Shown here in pieces: positions 5,841 to 12,461 of a stretch of 13,457 nucleotides of DNA. Within the stretch, counting starts at the first letter, position 1, and each line of letters begins with the position of its first letter. The notes beneath the pieces were generated by a model. That model was given only the letters and a program-made list of their open reading frames with translations, was not told the origin of the DNA and ran no database searches. The stretch is from an uncultured Coriobacteriaceae bacterium (lineage in GTDB: Bacteria > Actinomycetota > Coriobacteriia > Coriobacteriales > QAMH01), in contig USOR01000010.1 of the NCBI GenBank assembly GCA_900556425.1, forward strand, positions 1 through 13,457, given 5' to 3'. The position numbers and the translations under genes are program-made.

Positions 5841-7188
5841 ATGACTTGAGGTCGCGTACGAAGAAGACGGAGCAGATGAGCACGCCTACGGCAAAGAGGG
5901 CAGACAGCCCGAGCGCCAGGTTGTAGCCGAGTGCGCCACCCACCACCGAGATGAGTAGCATCATGAGCGCCGTGCCAAACGAGGCGCATGCCTGGCGCAC
6001 CGTCGTGAAGAAGGCCGAGCCATCGATCATGTTCTCGACGGGCAGCTTATGCATACCCCAGGAGTTGAGGGGCCCGATGATCGAGCTTACGCCAATGCCG
6101 CGCACGACCTGCAATGCCGTGATGAGCCAAAACGGCGTATCGGCGGTGATGAAGGCCATGGCGCCGCTGCCGGCAACGAGCAGAAAGGCGGAGACCACGA
6201 TGACGGGGCGTGGACCGATCTTGTCGCTCAATATGCCGGCGAGCGGGTTGAAGACCGCTGCGAGAATGGTGGTGGGAAGGAAGACGAGCCCTGCATCGAC
6301 GGGGGTCATCTGCGCTACGTTCACGATGAAAAGCGGCAGGATGAGCGTAATGCCCATGAACGATGCGTTGAGCAGGTTCTGTGCGATGAAGCTCACCACG
6401 TAGGTATGCGACTTGAAGATGGACATGTGAATGAGCGGGTGCTTGATGCGACGCTGGCGCAGGACGAACCACGACACGCAGACGATGCCCACCACGAGAC
6501 CCGTCCAGATGGCGGGGTCTGTTATCGGGCGGTATGCGGCGGTGGAGAAGGAAAGGAGCACGCAGCCAAAGCCAACAGTCGAGAGAAGCGCAGAGAGGTA
6601 GTCAAGGTGCGCATCGTGCATCTGGTGTTCGCGCTTGCGCACGAAGGCGAGTGTCGCGAGTGCCAGCACGACGATGATGCCCGAGAGGATCCAGAAGAAG
6701 CTGCGCCACCCCCACGAGTCCACGAGCAGGCCACCGAAGAGCGGGCCGATGTTGGGTGCGAAGCCGAGCGCGATGCCGGCGATGCCCATGGCCGTCGCGT
6801 TTTGGCCGGGCGGAAAGCGCGTCATCGCTATGGTCTGCATGACGGGCAGCATGATGCCCGCGCTGACCGCCTGAAGTACGCGCGCGAAGAGCAATATGCC
6901 GAAGTTCGGCGAGAAGGCGGCGATGGCGGCGCCGACAAGCATGAACGCCAGGGCCACGAAGATGAGCGTGCGCACCGAGTAACGTCGGGCAAGGTGCGTC
7001 ACGAGCGGTACGGTGACGCCGATGACGAGCATGTAGATAGTGGTGAGCCACTGGCTGATGCTCTCGGGCGTGCCGAAGCTTTCCTGCACGCCCGAGAGCA
7101 TGGAGTTCATCGAGGTCTGCGTGAGCGCACCAAGTGCTGCTGTCAGGGTGACGATGGCGAACATCGCATATGTGCGACGATTGTCCAT
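5839..7188 (-). CDS. DHA2-family MFS transporter
   Basis: A 449-residue integral membrane transporter of the major facilitator superfamily, most like the EmrB/QacA drug:H+ antiporter group, with about 12-14 helices. Visible signatures are a motif A region LARRYSVRTLIF (66-77), motif B around R103 in LLFARVLQAVSAGIMLP (99-115) and antiporter motif C in GIALGFAPNIGPLFGG (138-153). A second loop-2/3-like motif, GILSDKIGPRP, occurs in the C-terminal half. I chose the ATG at 7188, four bases after the activase stop; its ribosome binding site is weak (AGTAGG), suggesting translational coupling. It is the last gene of the COG3580/COG3581/activase operon, so it may move a substrate or product of that system rather than a drug. 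The substrate is unknown. Confidence 0.9.
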   Translation of the reverse strand: MDNRRTYAMFAIVTLTAALGALTQTSMNSMLSGVQESFGTPESISQWLTTIYMLVIGVTVPLVTHLARRYSVRTLIFVALAFMLVGAAIAAFSPNFGILLFARVLQAVSAGIMLPVMQTIAMTRFPPGQNATAMGIAGIALGFAPNIGPLFGGLLVDSWGWRSFFWILSGIIVVLALATLAFVRKREHQMHDAHLDYLSALLSTVGFGCVLLSFSTAAYRPITDPAIWTGLVVGIVCVSWFVLRQRRIKHPLIHMSIFKSHTYVVSFIAQNLLNASFMGITLILPLFIVNVAQMTPVDAGLVFLPTTILAAVFNPLAGILSDKIGPRPVIVVSAFLLVAGSGAMAFITADTPFWLITALQVVRGIGVSSIIGPLNSWGMHKLPVENMIDGSAFFTTVRQACASFGTALMMLLISVVGGALGYNLALGLSALFAVGVLICSVFFVRDLKS

Positions 7189-7192
7189 GTAC

Positions 7193-8173
7193 CTACTTTG
7201 CGATTGCACCGCGTTCGCAGCGGTTGCCCCAAGAGTCTATAAGCTCGTTATCACGATACACGCAAATGATTTCACAATGATTGGCGCAATGTCCACATTC
7301 TACTTCGCGGGTGACGAACTCGAAATCGAGCGCGGCTTCGAAGTCGAAGGCTCCGCTGGCGAAGGGTCCCTCGTCCGTTGCGGCGACGGGACCAGCGTCG
7401 GCGGCGAGCAGGGCGACACCATAGGCTCCCATGAGATGCCCGTCCGGATCGACGATCACGGGCATGTCCAGAAGCTCCTCGAAGGCGCGGACGACACCGA
7501 CGTTCTTGCTTACGCCACCCTGGAAGACGGCAGGTCCCTCGATCTTCTTGCCCTTGCCGACGTTGTTGAGGTAGTTCGAGGCGACCGCATGGCAGAGACC
7601 GGCGATGATGTCCTCGCGTGAGTAGCCCACCTGAATCTTGTGGACGAGGTCGCTTTCGGCAAACACCGTGCAGCGAGCGGCGATGTTGGCGGGCTTCTTG
7701 GAGGTGAGCGCAATCTCGCCGAATTCCTCGACCTCCACGCCGAGACGATGCGCCTGGCTCGAGAGGAAGGATCCCGTGCCGGCAGCGCACAGCGTGTTCA
7801 TCGCGTAATCAACGGCAATGCCATCGGAGACGATGATGATCTTGGAGTCCTGGCCGCCGATTTCGAAGATGGTGCGCACATCCGGATGCAGATGCGTGGT
7901 GCCCACCGCATGAGCCGTGATCTCGTTCTTGATGACGGAGGCGCCGAGCATCGAGCCTACGAGACGGCGTGCGCTACCCGTGGTGCCCGCGCTGACGACG
8001 CGTGCATCGTCCTCGTCAATTTGCTTGCGCAGCTCGGCGATGACGCGCTTGGCGGCGCCGGCTGGGTCGCCCTCCGTCCAGAGGTAGGAGCGGGCGATGA
8101 TTTCGTGGTTGTCGTCGATGATGACGCCCTTCGTGGAAATGGAGCCGATATCGATTCCGATGTTGCAGTTCAT
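7193..8173 (-). CDS. Acyl-CoA dehydratase activase (ASKHA ATPase, COG1924)
   Basis: A 326-residue ATPase of the HgdC/BadF family, in which a homodimer holding one [4Fe-4S] cluster uses ATP to push an electron into a partner enzyme. The ASKHA phosphate loop is GIDIGSISTKG (6-16), a second nucleotide motif is IGGQDSK (105-111), and GTGSFL lies at 132-137. The two cluster cysteines expected by comparison with HgdC are present, C129 in TLCAAGTG and C168 in ARCTVFAES. After about residue 280 an extra tail carries C293, C296, C300, C304 and C319; this resembles the linker of giant fused activase/DUF2229 proteins. The ATG at 8173 overlaps the previous stop as ATGA and has AAGGAGT upstream. Its likely partners are the two upstream gene products. 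The reaction is unknown. Confidence 0.92.
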   Translation of the reverse strand: MNCNIGIDIGSISTKGVIIDDNHEIIARSYLWTEGDPAGAAKRVIAELRKQIDEDDARVVSAGTTGSARRLVGSMLGASVIKNEITAHAVGTTHLHPDVRTIFEIGGQDSKIIIVSDGIAVDYAMNTLCAAGTGSFLSSQAHRLGVEVEEFGEIALTSKKPANIAARCTVFAESDLVHKIQVGYSREDIIAGLCHAVASNYLNNVGKGKKIEGPAVFQGGVSKNVGVVRAFEELLDMPVIVDPDGHLMGAYGVALLAADAGPVAATDEGPFASGAFDFEAALDFEFVTREVECGHCANHCEIICVYRDNELIDSWGNRCERGAIAK

Positions 8174-9369
8174 GAGTGGGACTCCTTCTTCATGGCGAGC
8201 ATGTCATAAAACGCTTCGAGACGTGTGTCCAGGCCCGTGTCGCTTGTCTGGGCATCGTAGGTGAGATAGAGGGTGGGGATGCGGTAATCCGAGCTGATGC
8301 GTTGGAGCACGGGTTCGCAGTCGATCTCGGGCGTGCACCCGGCCGACTTCGCGTGAACGATGCCGTCGAAACCGCGCTCGGCATAGCGTCGTGCGGCAAC
8401 GATGGTCATGGTCGAGGTGGGTCCCATGTCATAGAGCAGGTACTCGCCCGCGCTCACGCGCAGGTTGGGCTCGTTGTAGTGGATGAAGCGATGGGTGAGA
8501 TTGAGGTAGCGGTGAATCTCCGTGCGCATGTTCAACAGCTTTTCGTCGAGTCCGAGGTTGGAGCGTTCATCGAACGCGGTGAAAAGCTCGCCGACGATGC
8601 CGATGCGAATGGGATTGGCTGGCTTGTCGATGGGAAGCCTGCGCATCGCATCCATGCAGCGCTTGTACGCCTCGTTGATGTCATCATCGCACGCGGCGGC
8701 ATTAAGGTCATCCATATAGGCATCCCAAACGCGCTTGAACGAGCCGCGCTCGCACTCGAATCCGGCATTGGCGAGGTAGTAATCGCGTGCGTCGTCGAGT
8801 TTCTTTGCCATGTTCGCCACCGCTGCGAGTTGCACGACGGCATGGGGGATGTTGATGTCCGGGTTGACCTTCTTGAGGCAGTCCTTGGCCCAGCCGAGGG
8901 GTCCCTGGTCGTTGTGCTCGGAGAAGTTGAGCATGACGAAGTCATAACCGGCGTCGCGCAAGATGGACTCCTGGAGCTCGCCGTAATAGCCCAGACGACA
9001 GGGTCCGCCAAACTGGACGAGCACGTTGGCACCCTGGTCAAGGGCCTCGATGAAGTCACCGAGAATGTGCTTGAACGGTGTGCAGACGTAGTCGGTCGAG
9101 AGGCGTTCGCCAAGCTCGATGGTCTGCCGCGTTGCGGTGGGAAGTGGCAGGAACTCGGCATCGAGAACGCGCTCGGTGAAGAATCTGAATGCAGGTTCGT
9201 AATAGCCATACCTGAAAAACGCGACCTTCGTCATCTTGTGGCGCTGCTTTCTGAGCGCCTTGCGCTGACGTTTCTCGCGCGATTTGTCGGTGATGAGCTG
9301 GGAGGGGCGCTTGGAATCACCTTCGACGGTGATTTTGGAACGCACGCCTTCGTGTTCAGCGCTCGGCAC
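8170..9369 (-). CDS. COG3581-type protein (DUF2229/activase-related)
   Basis: A 399-residue protein related to the dehydratase-like half of the fused 2-hydroxyacyl-CoA dehydratase activase proteins. The core begins at about residue 46 (MTKVAFFRYGYYEP). Conserved cysteines sit in DYVCTPFKHILGDFIEAL (C96), GGPCRLGYYGE (C124) and KSAGCTPEIDC (C345, C351), plausible metal-cluster ligands. The segment TYDAQTSDTGLDTRLEAF (370-387) parallels the end of the upstream gene's product. The start is the GTG at 9369, because AGAGGAGG lies eight bases before it, inside the end of the upstream gene. The ATG at 9234 has no ribosome binding site. The result is a basic 45-residue N-terminal extension (REKRQRKALRKQRHK). 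The reaction is not known; a reductase or electron-transfer role is inferred from the family. Confidence 0.85.
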   Translation of the reverse strand: MPSAEHEGVRSKITVEGDSKRPSQLITDKSREKRQRKALRKQRHKMTKVAFFRYGYYEPAFRFFTERVLDAEFLPLPTATRQTIELGERLSTDYVCTPFKHILGDFIEALDQGANVLVQFGGPCRLGYYGELQESILRDAGYDFVMLNFSEHNDQGPLGWAKDCLKKVNPDINIPHAVVQLAAVANMAKKLDDARDYYLANAGFECERGSFKRVWDAYMDDLNAAACDDDINEAYKRCMDAMRRLPIDKPANPIRIGIVGELFTAFDERSNLGLDEKLLNMRTEIHRYLNLTHRFIHYNEPNLRVSAGEYLLYDMGPTSTMTIVAARRYAERGFDGIVHAKSAGCTPEIDCEPVLQRISSDYRIPTLYLTYDAQTSDTGLDTRLEAFYDMLAMKKESHS

Positions 9370-10375
9370 GAATGTAACCTCCTCTGCGTTGGAACTGCAG
9401 GATGTCGATGAAACTCTCGAGTCGCGTCTGGATACCGGCCGTGCCCGTCTGCGCGTCGATCATGAGGTTGAGGATGGGAACGCCTTGTATGCATCGCATG
9501 ATCGCGTCATCGGTCATGGAATCGGGGCCGCAGGGAAACGCGCTGATCAAGATGATGCCGTCAACTTGGTCCTTGAGCATGAGGATGGAGCCGATGAGCT
9601 CGCGGCTGATGATCCACGGCATGGTTGACGAGAAGTCGAGGCTTGCCTTGTACGATTTGGCGTGATCGGTCTCGCAGGCAAAGAGCGGCATGCATTCGAG
9701 CTGCGTGAGCGAGCGAATGATGTCGCCGGCCATGTACTGATCGAACGCGATATAGGGATGCGCGACGACGAGGATGGAGAGCGGTGCCTGCTCGGCTCTG
9801 GCGGGATCTTTGGCAACAATGCCTCGATACTCGTCCATGAGCTTCAGGACATCTTCCTGACGCCGCGCTCGTTGCTCGTCGGCTTCTTTCTGCGCGTGGA
9901 GGGCCTCCTTGAAAGCGTGCTTGGACTCCTTGCGCGATGCGCCCAGACGCTGCCCCAGCTCGACGAAGGCGGCTTGCGTCGCCTTGATGTCGCTGACGTT
10001 TTCCACGAGCAGCGATATGACGCGCAGCTCGGTGCGGAAGGTGTTGCGGACGAGGTCCGTCATGGACTGGAACTTGGTGCAGAAGCCACGGTGCATGTCA
10101 CAGCTGGCGTAGCAGGGGACGAAGACCGCGTCGCATCGCCCGATGAGATTGACCACATGGCCCATGAAGATTTTGGATGCGAGGCAGGTCTCATCCACCG
10201 AGCGCGCGATACCGGCATCGACGATGGCCTTGTCGGTCTCGTCGCTGATGACGACCGTCTTGCCGAGCGCCTCGAAGAAGGTCCGCCACAGTACGCCGTA
10301 GCGATACTGCAGGAGGGCGCGCGGAATGCCGATGACATGTATGTCGGCCAAGTCGGCATAGGCTGAGGTTCTCAT
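9356..10375 (-). CDS. COG3580-type protein (DUF2229/HgdB-like)
   Basis: A 339-residue protein of the other dehydratase-like family that accompanies activases. It opens with the characteristic VIGIPRALLQYRYGVLW (14-30), followed by DETCLASKIFMGHV (61-74; C64), and a cysteine group C81, C88, C92 and C99. A charged helical segment spans about 145-185. Later come SAFPCGPDSM (278-287; C282) and LMIDAQTGTAGIQTRLESF (304-322), typical of the family. I chose the ATG at 10375. A GTG at 10393 is in frame, but the conserved core starts only at residue 14 and the extra codons come from a family A half palindrome. No good ribosome binding site is visible for either. It is the first gene of the operon. It is not a true HgdA or HgdB subunit by motif, and no substrate can be named. 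Confidence 0.85.
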   Translation of the reverse strand: MRTSAYADLADIHVIGIPRALLQYRYGVLWRTFFEALGKTVVISDETDKAIVDAGIARSVDETCLASKIFMGHVVNLIGRCDAVFVPCYASCDMHRGFCTKFQSMTDLVRNTFRTELRVISLLVENVSDIKATQAAFVELGQRLGASRKESKHAFKEALHAQKEADEQRARRQEDVLKLMDEYRGIVAKDPARAEQAPLSILVVAHPYIAFDQYMAGDIIRSLTQLECMPLFACETDHAKSYKASLDFSSTMPWIISRELIGSILMLKDQVDGIILISAFPCGPDSMTDDAIMRCIQGVPILNLMIDAQTGTAGIQTRLESFIDILQFQRRGGYIRAER

Positions 10376-10383
10376 GATGACTC

Positions 10384-10395
10384 TTTGTCCCACTT
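10384..10395. repeat. Half copy of family A palindrome
   Basis: The 12 bases tttgtcccactt are identical to 1876-1887 in copy A1, including one base beyond the stem, but the opposite arm is missing. It lies nine bases from the start codon of the COG3580-type gene, in the place where a ribosome binding site would be. A short match of this length could be chance. Confidence 0.4.
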
Positions 10396-10405
10396 TCGCT
10401 TCGTT

Positions 10406-10433
10406 TTGTCGCTTGCTCTTTTAAGAATATAAT
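10406..10433 (+). promoter_or_regulatory. Promoter of the AGCS symporter gene
   Basis: A perfect TATAAT at 10428-10433 lies 16 bases after TTGTCG (10406-10411, 4 of 6 consensus bases). Transcription from about 10440 gives a leader of about 30 bases. The surrounding AT-rich patch in the 95-base divergent gap probably also holds the promoter of the COG3580 operon, but I could not fix its boxes. Confidence 0.65.
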
Positions 10434-10470
10434 AGGGCATTACTGTGAACAGGGGAGACGGAGAGACCAC

Positions 10471-12108
10471 ATGGAAGATCTCAACAGCCTGCTCGTGGCT
10501 TTTACGGGCACGATCGATGACTTCATGTACACCTACATCCTGGTAATTCTTCTCGTTGCGACGGGCATATGGTTTACCATCCGCACACGCTGCGTGCAGA
10601 TTCGCTACATCAAGGACATGTTCACGAACCTCGTGGGCAAAAGCGTCACGGCCGATACGCAGTTCTCCGACGACGTCGAGAACAGTGTCGATACGGGCAA
10701 GCTGCCCAAGGCTCCAGGCGCTGCAAACGAGCATGGCAGCACGGCCTATGCGGATACCACGAAGCCCAAGAAGCAGCGTCGCATTTCGTCGTTCCAGGCG
10801 CTCATGGTCTCGACGGCCTCGCGCGTGGGCACGGGCAACATCGTCGGCATCGCGACGGCGATTGCGATTGGCGGCCCGGGCGCCGTGTTCTGGATGTGGC
10901 TCATGGCCATCATTGGCGCGGCATCGGCGTTCGTCGAGTCCACGCTCGCCCAGATCTGGAAGGTACGCAATCCTGACGGCACGTTTCGTGGTGGCCCCGC
11001 ATACTACATTCAGCTTGCTCTCGGTAAGCGCTGGCTCGGTATCGTCTTTGCCATTGCCCTCATCCTCTGCTTTGGCCTCGGATTCAATGGCTTGCAGACC
11101 TACAACATGGCTTCGGCCATCGACTACTACGTCATCGAAGGTCACGAGACTGTCGTTAACGCGATTATCGGCCTCTTCGTTGTCGTGGCTGTTGCCCTTG
11201 TCATCTTCGGTGGCGTGCACCGCATCTCGGTCATCACTTCCTGGATCGTCCCCATCATGGCTGGTGCCTACATCCTCATCTCCATCTGGACCTGCGTTTC
11301 CAATTTGGGCGATGTTCCTGCGGCACTCGGACTCGTCTTCGGGCAGGCTTTCGATTTCTCGTCGCTTGCCGGCGGCTTTACGGGCTCGATGATCATGTGG
11401 GGCATCAAACGCGGATTGTTCTCGAACGAGGCGGGCATGGGATCGGCTCCGAACGCTGCGGCAACGGCCGACGTGTCGCACCCCGTCAAGCAGGGCCTCG
11501 TCCAGAGCCTTTCCGTCTATATCGACACGCTTGTTATCTGCACTTGCTCGGCGCTCATGATGCTCATCTTCTGCGTGCAGCAGCCCGATACCGTCGCAGC
11601 GCTTGTCGCATCCGACAGCTTCAACGGCATCGATTTCGTGCAGATGGCAATGGCGAATTCGATTGGCCCGCTGGGCATTCACTTCATGACGGCATGTATC
11701 ATTCTGTTTGCGTTCTCCTCGCTCGTGGGTAACTACTTCTACGCCGAGGGCAATATCCTCTTCATCAAGGACAGCAAGACCGTGCTCGTCGTGTTTCGCC
11801 TCTTCTGCCTGGCGGCGATCTTCTTTGGTGCCGTGAACAACTTCAGCCTGGCGTGGAACCTCGCCGACATCTTCATGGGATTCATGGCCATCATTAACCT
11901 TGTGGCGATTCTGCTATTGGGCAAGTGGGCCATCAAGGCGCTCGACGATTACACGGCACAGCGCAAGCAAGGCGTGAACCCCGTGTTTTGCGCGCAGAAC
12001 ATTCCTGGTATGCCCAAGACCATCTGGTGGACGCACGACACAAATTGCGCTTGCGAAGTTTCTCAGGACGTGGGCGCAGTCGAAGCGAAGGAACATCCGG
12101 CGCAATAG
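10471..12108 (+). CDS. Sodium:alanine/glycine symporter (AGCS family)
   Basis: A 545-residue Na+-coupled importer of alanine or glycine in the cytoplasmic membrane. The family signature GGPGAVFWMWLMAIIG is complete at 134-149, preceded by SSFQALMVSTASRVGTGNIVG (106-126), the conserved substrate-site region. Later family segments include the GIKRGLFSNEAGMGSAPNAAA motif and about 10-11 helices in all. The protein is somewhat longer than the usual 450-480 residues. Part of that comes from a hydrophilic insert at about 57-104 before the first conserved helix pair, and the rest from a cysteine-bearing C-terminal tail (NPVFCAQNIPG, TNCACEV). The ATG at 10471 has GGAGA seven bases upstream, a clear promoter before it and an intrinsic terminator after it, so it is transcribed alone. 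Confidence 0.95.
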   Translation: MEDLNSLLVAFTGTIDDFMYTYILVILLVATGIWFTIRTRCVQIRYIKDMFTNLVGKSVTADTQFSDDVENSVDTGKLPKAPGAANEHGSTAYADTTKPKKQRRISSFQALMVSTASRVGTGNIVGIATAIAIGGPGAVFWMWLMAIIGAASAFVESTLAQIWKVRNPDGTFRGGPAYYIQLALGKRWLGIVFAIALILCFGLGFNGLQTYNMASAIDYYVIEGHETVVNAIIGLFVVVAVALVIFGGVHRISVITSWIVPIMAGAYILISIWTCVSNLGDVPAALGLVFGQAFDFSSLAGGFTGSMIMWGIKRGLFSNEAGMGSAPNAAATADVSHPVKQGLVQSLSVYIDTLVICTCSALMMLIFCVQQPDTVAALVASDSFNGIDFVQMAMANSIGPLGIHFMTACIILFAFSSLVGNYFYAEGNILFIKDSKTVLVVFRLFCLAAIFFGAVNNFSLAWNLADIFMGFMAIINLVAILLLGKWAIKALDDYTAQRKQGVNPVFCAQNIPGMPKTIWWTHDTNCACEVSQDVGAVEAKEHPAQ

Positions 12109-12130
12109 GCGCGGTGACATGATCTCCATG

Positions 12131-12158
12131 AAGGGACCCTTCGGGGTCCTTTCTTTTT
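12131..12158 (+). terminator. Intrinsic terminator of the AGCS gene
   Basis: A nine-base stem, aagggaccc (12131-12139) with gggtccttt (12144-12152) and one G-U pair, is closed by the very stable C(UUCG)G tetraloop. A C and five T residues follow at 12153-12158. It starts 22 bases after the symporter stop. Confidence 0.93.
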
Positions 12159-12174
12159 GAGCTAAGCGTCAAAA

Positions 12175-12203
12175 TGGGACAAAGGGACAGGTCATTTGTC
12201 CCA
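12175..12203 (+). repeat. Family A palindrome, copy A3
   Basis: Arms tgggacaaa (12175-12183) and tttgtccca (12195-12203) pair over nine bases, then a single mismatch (G12184 against A12194) and one more pair. The loop gacaggt is the same as in A2 and in the same orientation. It lies 16 bases after the T-run of the AGCS terminator. Confidence 0.88.
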
Positions 12204-12205
12204 CT

Positions 12206-12446
12206 CTTGGCGAGGCCGGCGATGACTATTGACCTCGTCTTGTTTGCTAACGCTATCTTTTTCGCGAATAAAAATCTGGCAAATGGCTTGTAATTCACAA
12301 CAAGAGGGAGTATTTTGTACGATGTCAAGATAAATCCGTGAACGGTTCTAATTTTTTGGTAAATGGACTTCAAAGCGCATGTGTCAATGAAAGCGGCACA
12401 CCTGGCCGGGATGATTGCAGAGAAGTCGTAAAAGGGAGACCAAGGT
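12206..12446 (+). other. AT-rich upstream region of the DUF5692 gene
   Basis: The gap between the two plus-strand genes is 353 bases. After the terminator and palindrome A3 it holds no convincing gene. From about 12235 to 12375 the base composition shifts sharply to A+T, unlike the rest of the window. Weak promoter candidates are TTCACA (12294-12299) with TACGAT (12318-12323) at 18 bases, and TTGTAA (12289-12294) with TATTTT (12311-12316) at 16 bases. Either would give a leader of over 100 bases. I see no strong hairpin or recognisable riboswitch in it. Confidence 0.5.
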
Positions 12447-12461
12447 AAAGGAGGGATTGAA

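Noticed and set aside
6049..7242. Long plus-strand open frame (397 codons) opposite the MFS gene
   Set aside because: It is the antisense shadow of a clear transporter: its product is a charged, Asp/Glu/His/Arg-rich sequence with no domain, and it has no ribosome binding site of note.
8176..9411. Plus-strand open frame (411 codons) opposite the COG3581-type gene
   Set aside because: The opposite strand carries family motifs and a strong ribosome binding site, and this frame gives no recognisable protein. Long antisense frames are expected from codon bias in GC-rich DNA.
7193..10375. A true 2-hydroxyglutaryl-CoA or lactoyl-CoA dehydratase operon
   Set aside because: The two partner proteins match the COG3580 and COG3581 patterns rather than the HgdA/HgdB subunits, and no CoA-transferase or acyl-CoA dehydrogenase gene lies nearby.
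10372..11682. Minus-strand open frame (436 codons) opposite the AGCS symporter
   Set aside because: The plus strand encodes a complete symporter with promoter and terminator. The antisense product is low-complexity and charged.
11933..12373. Minus-strand open frame covering the symporter end and the AT-rich gap
   Set aside because: It would run through the AGCS terminator and palindrome A3, has no ribosome binding site, and its product resembles nothing.
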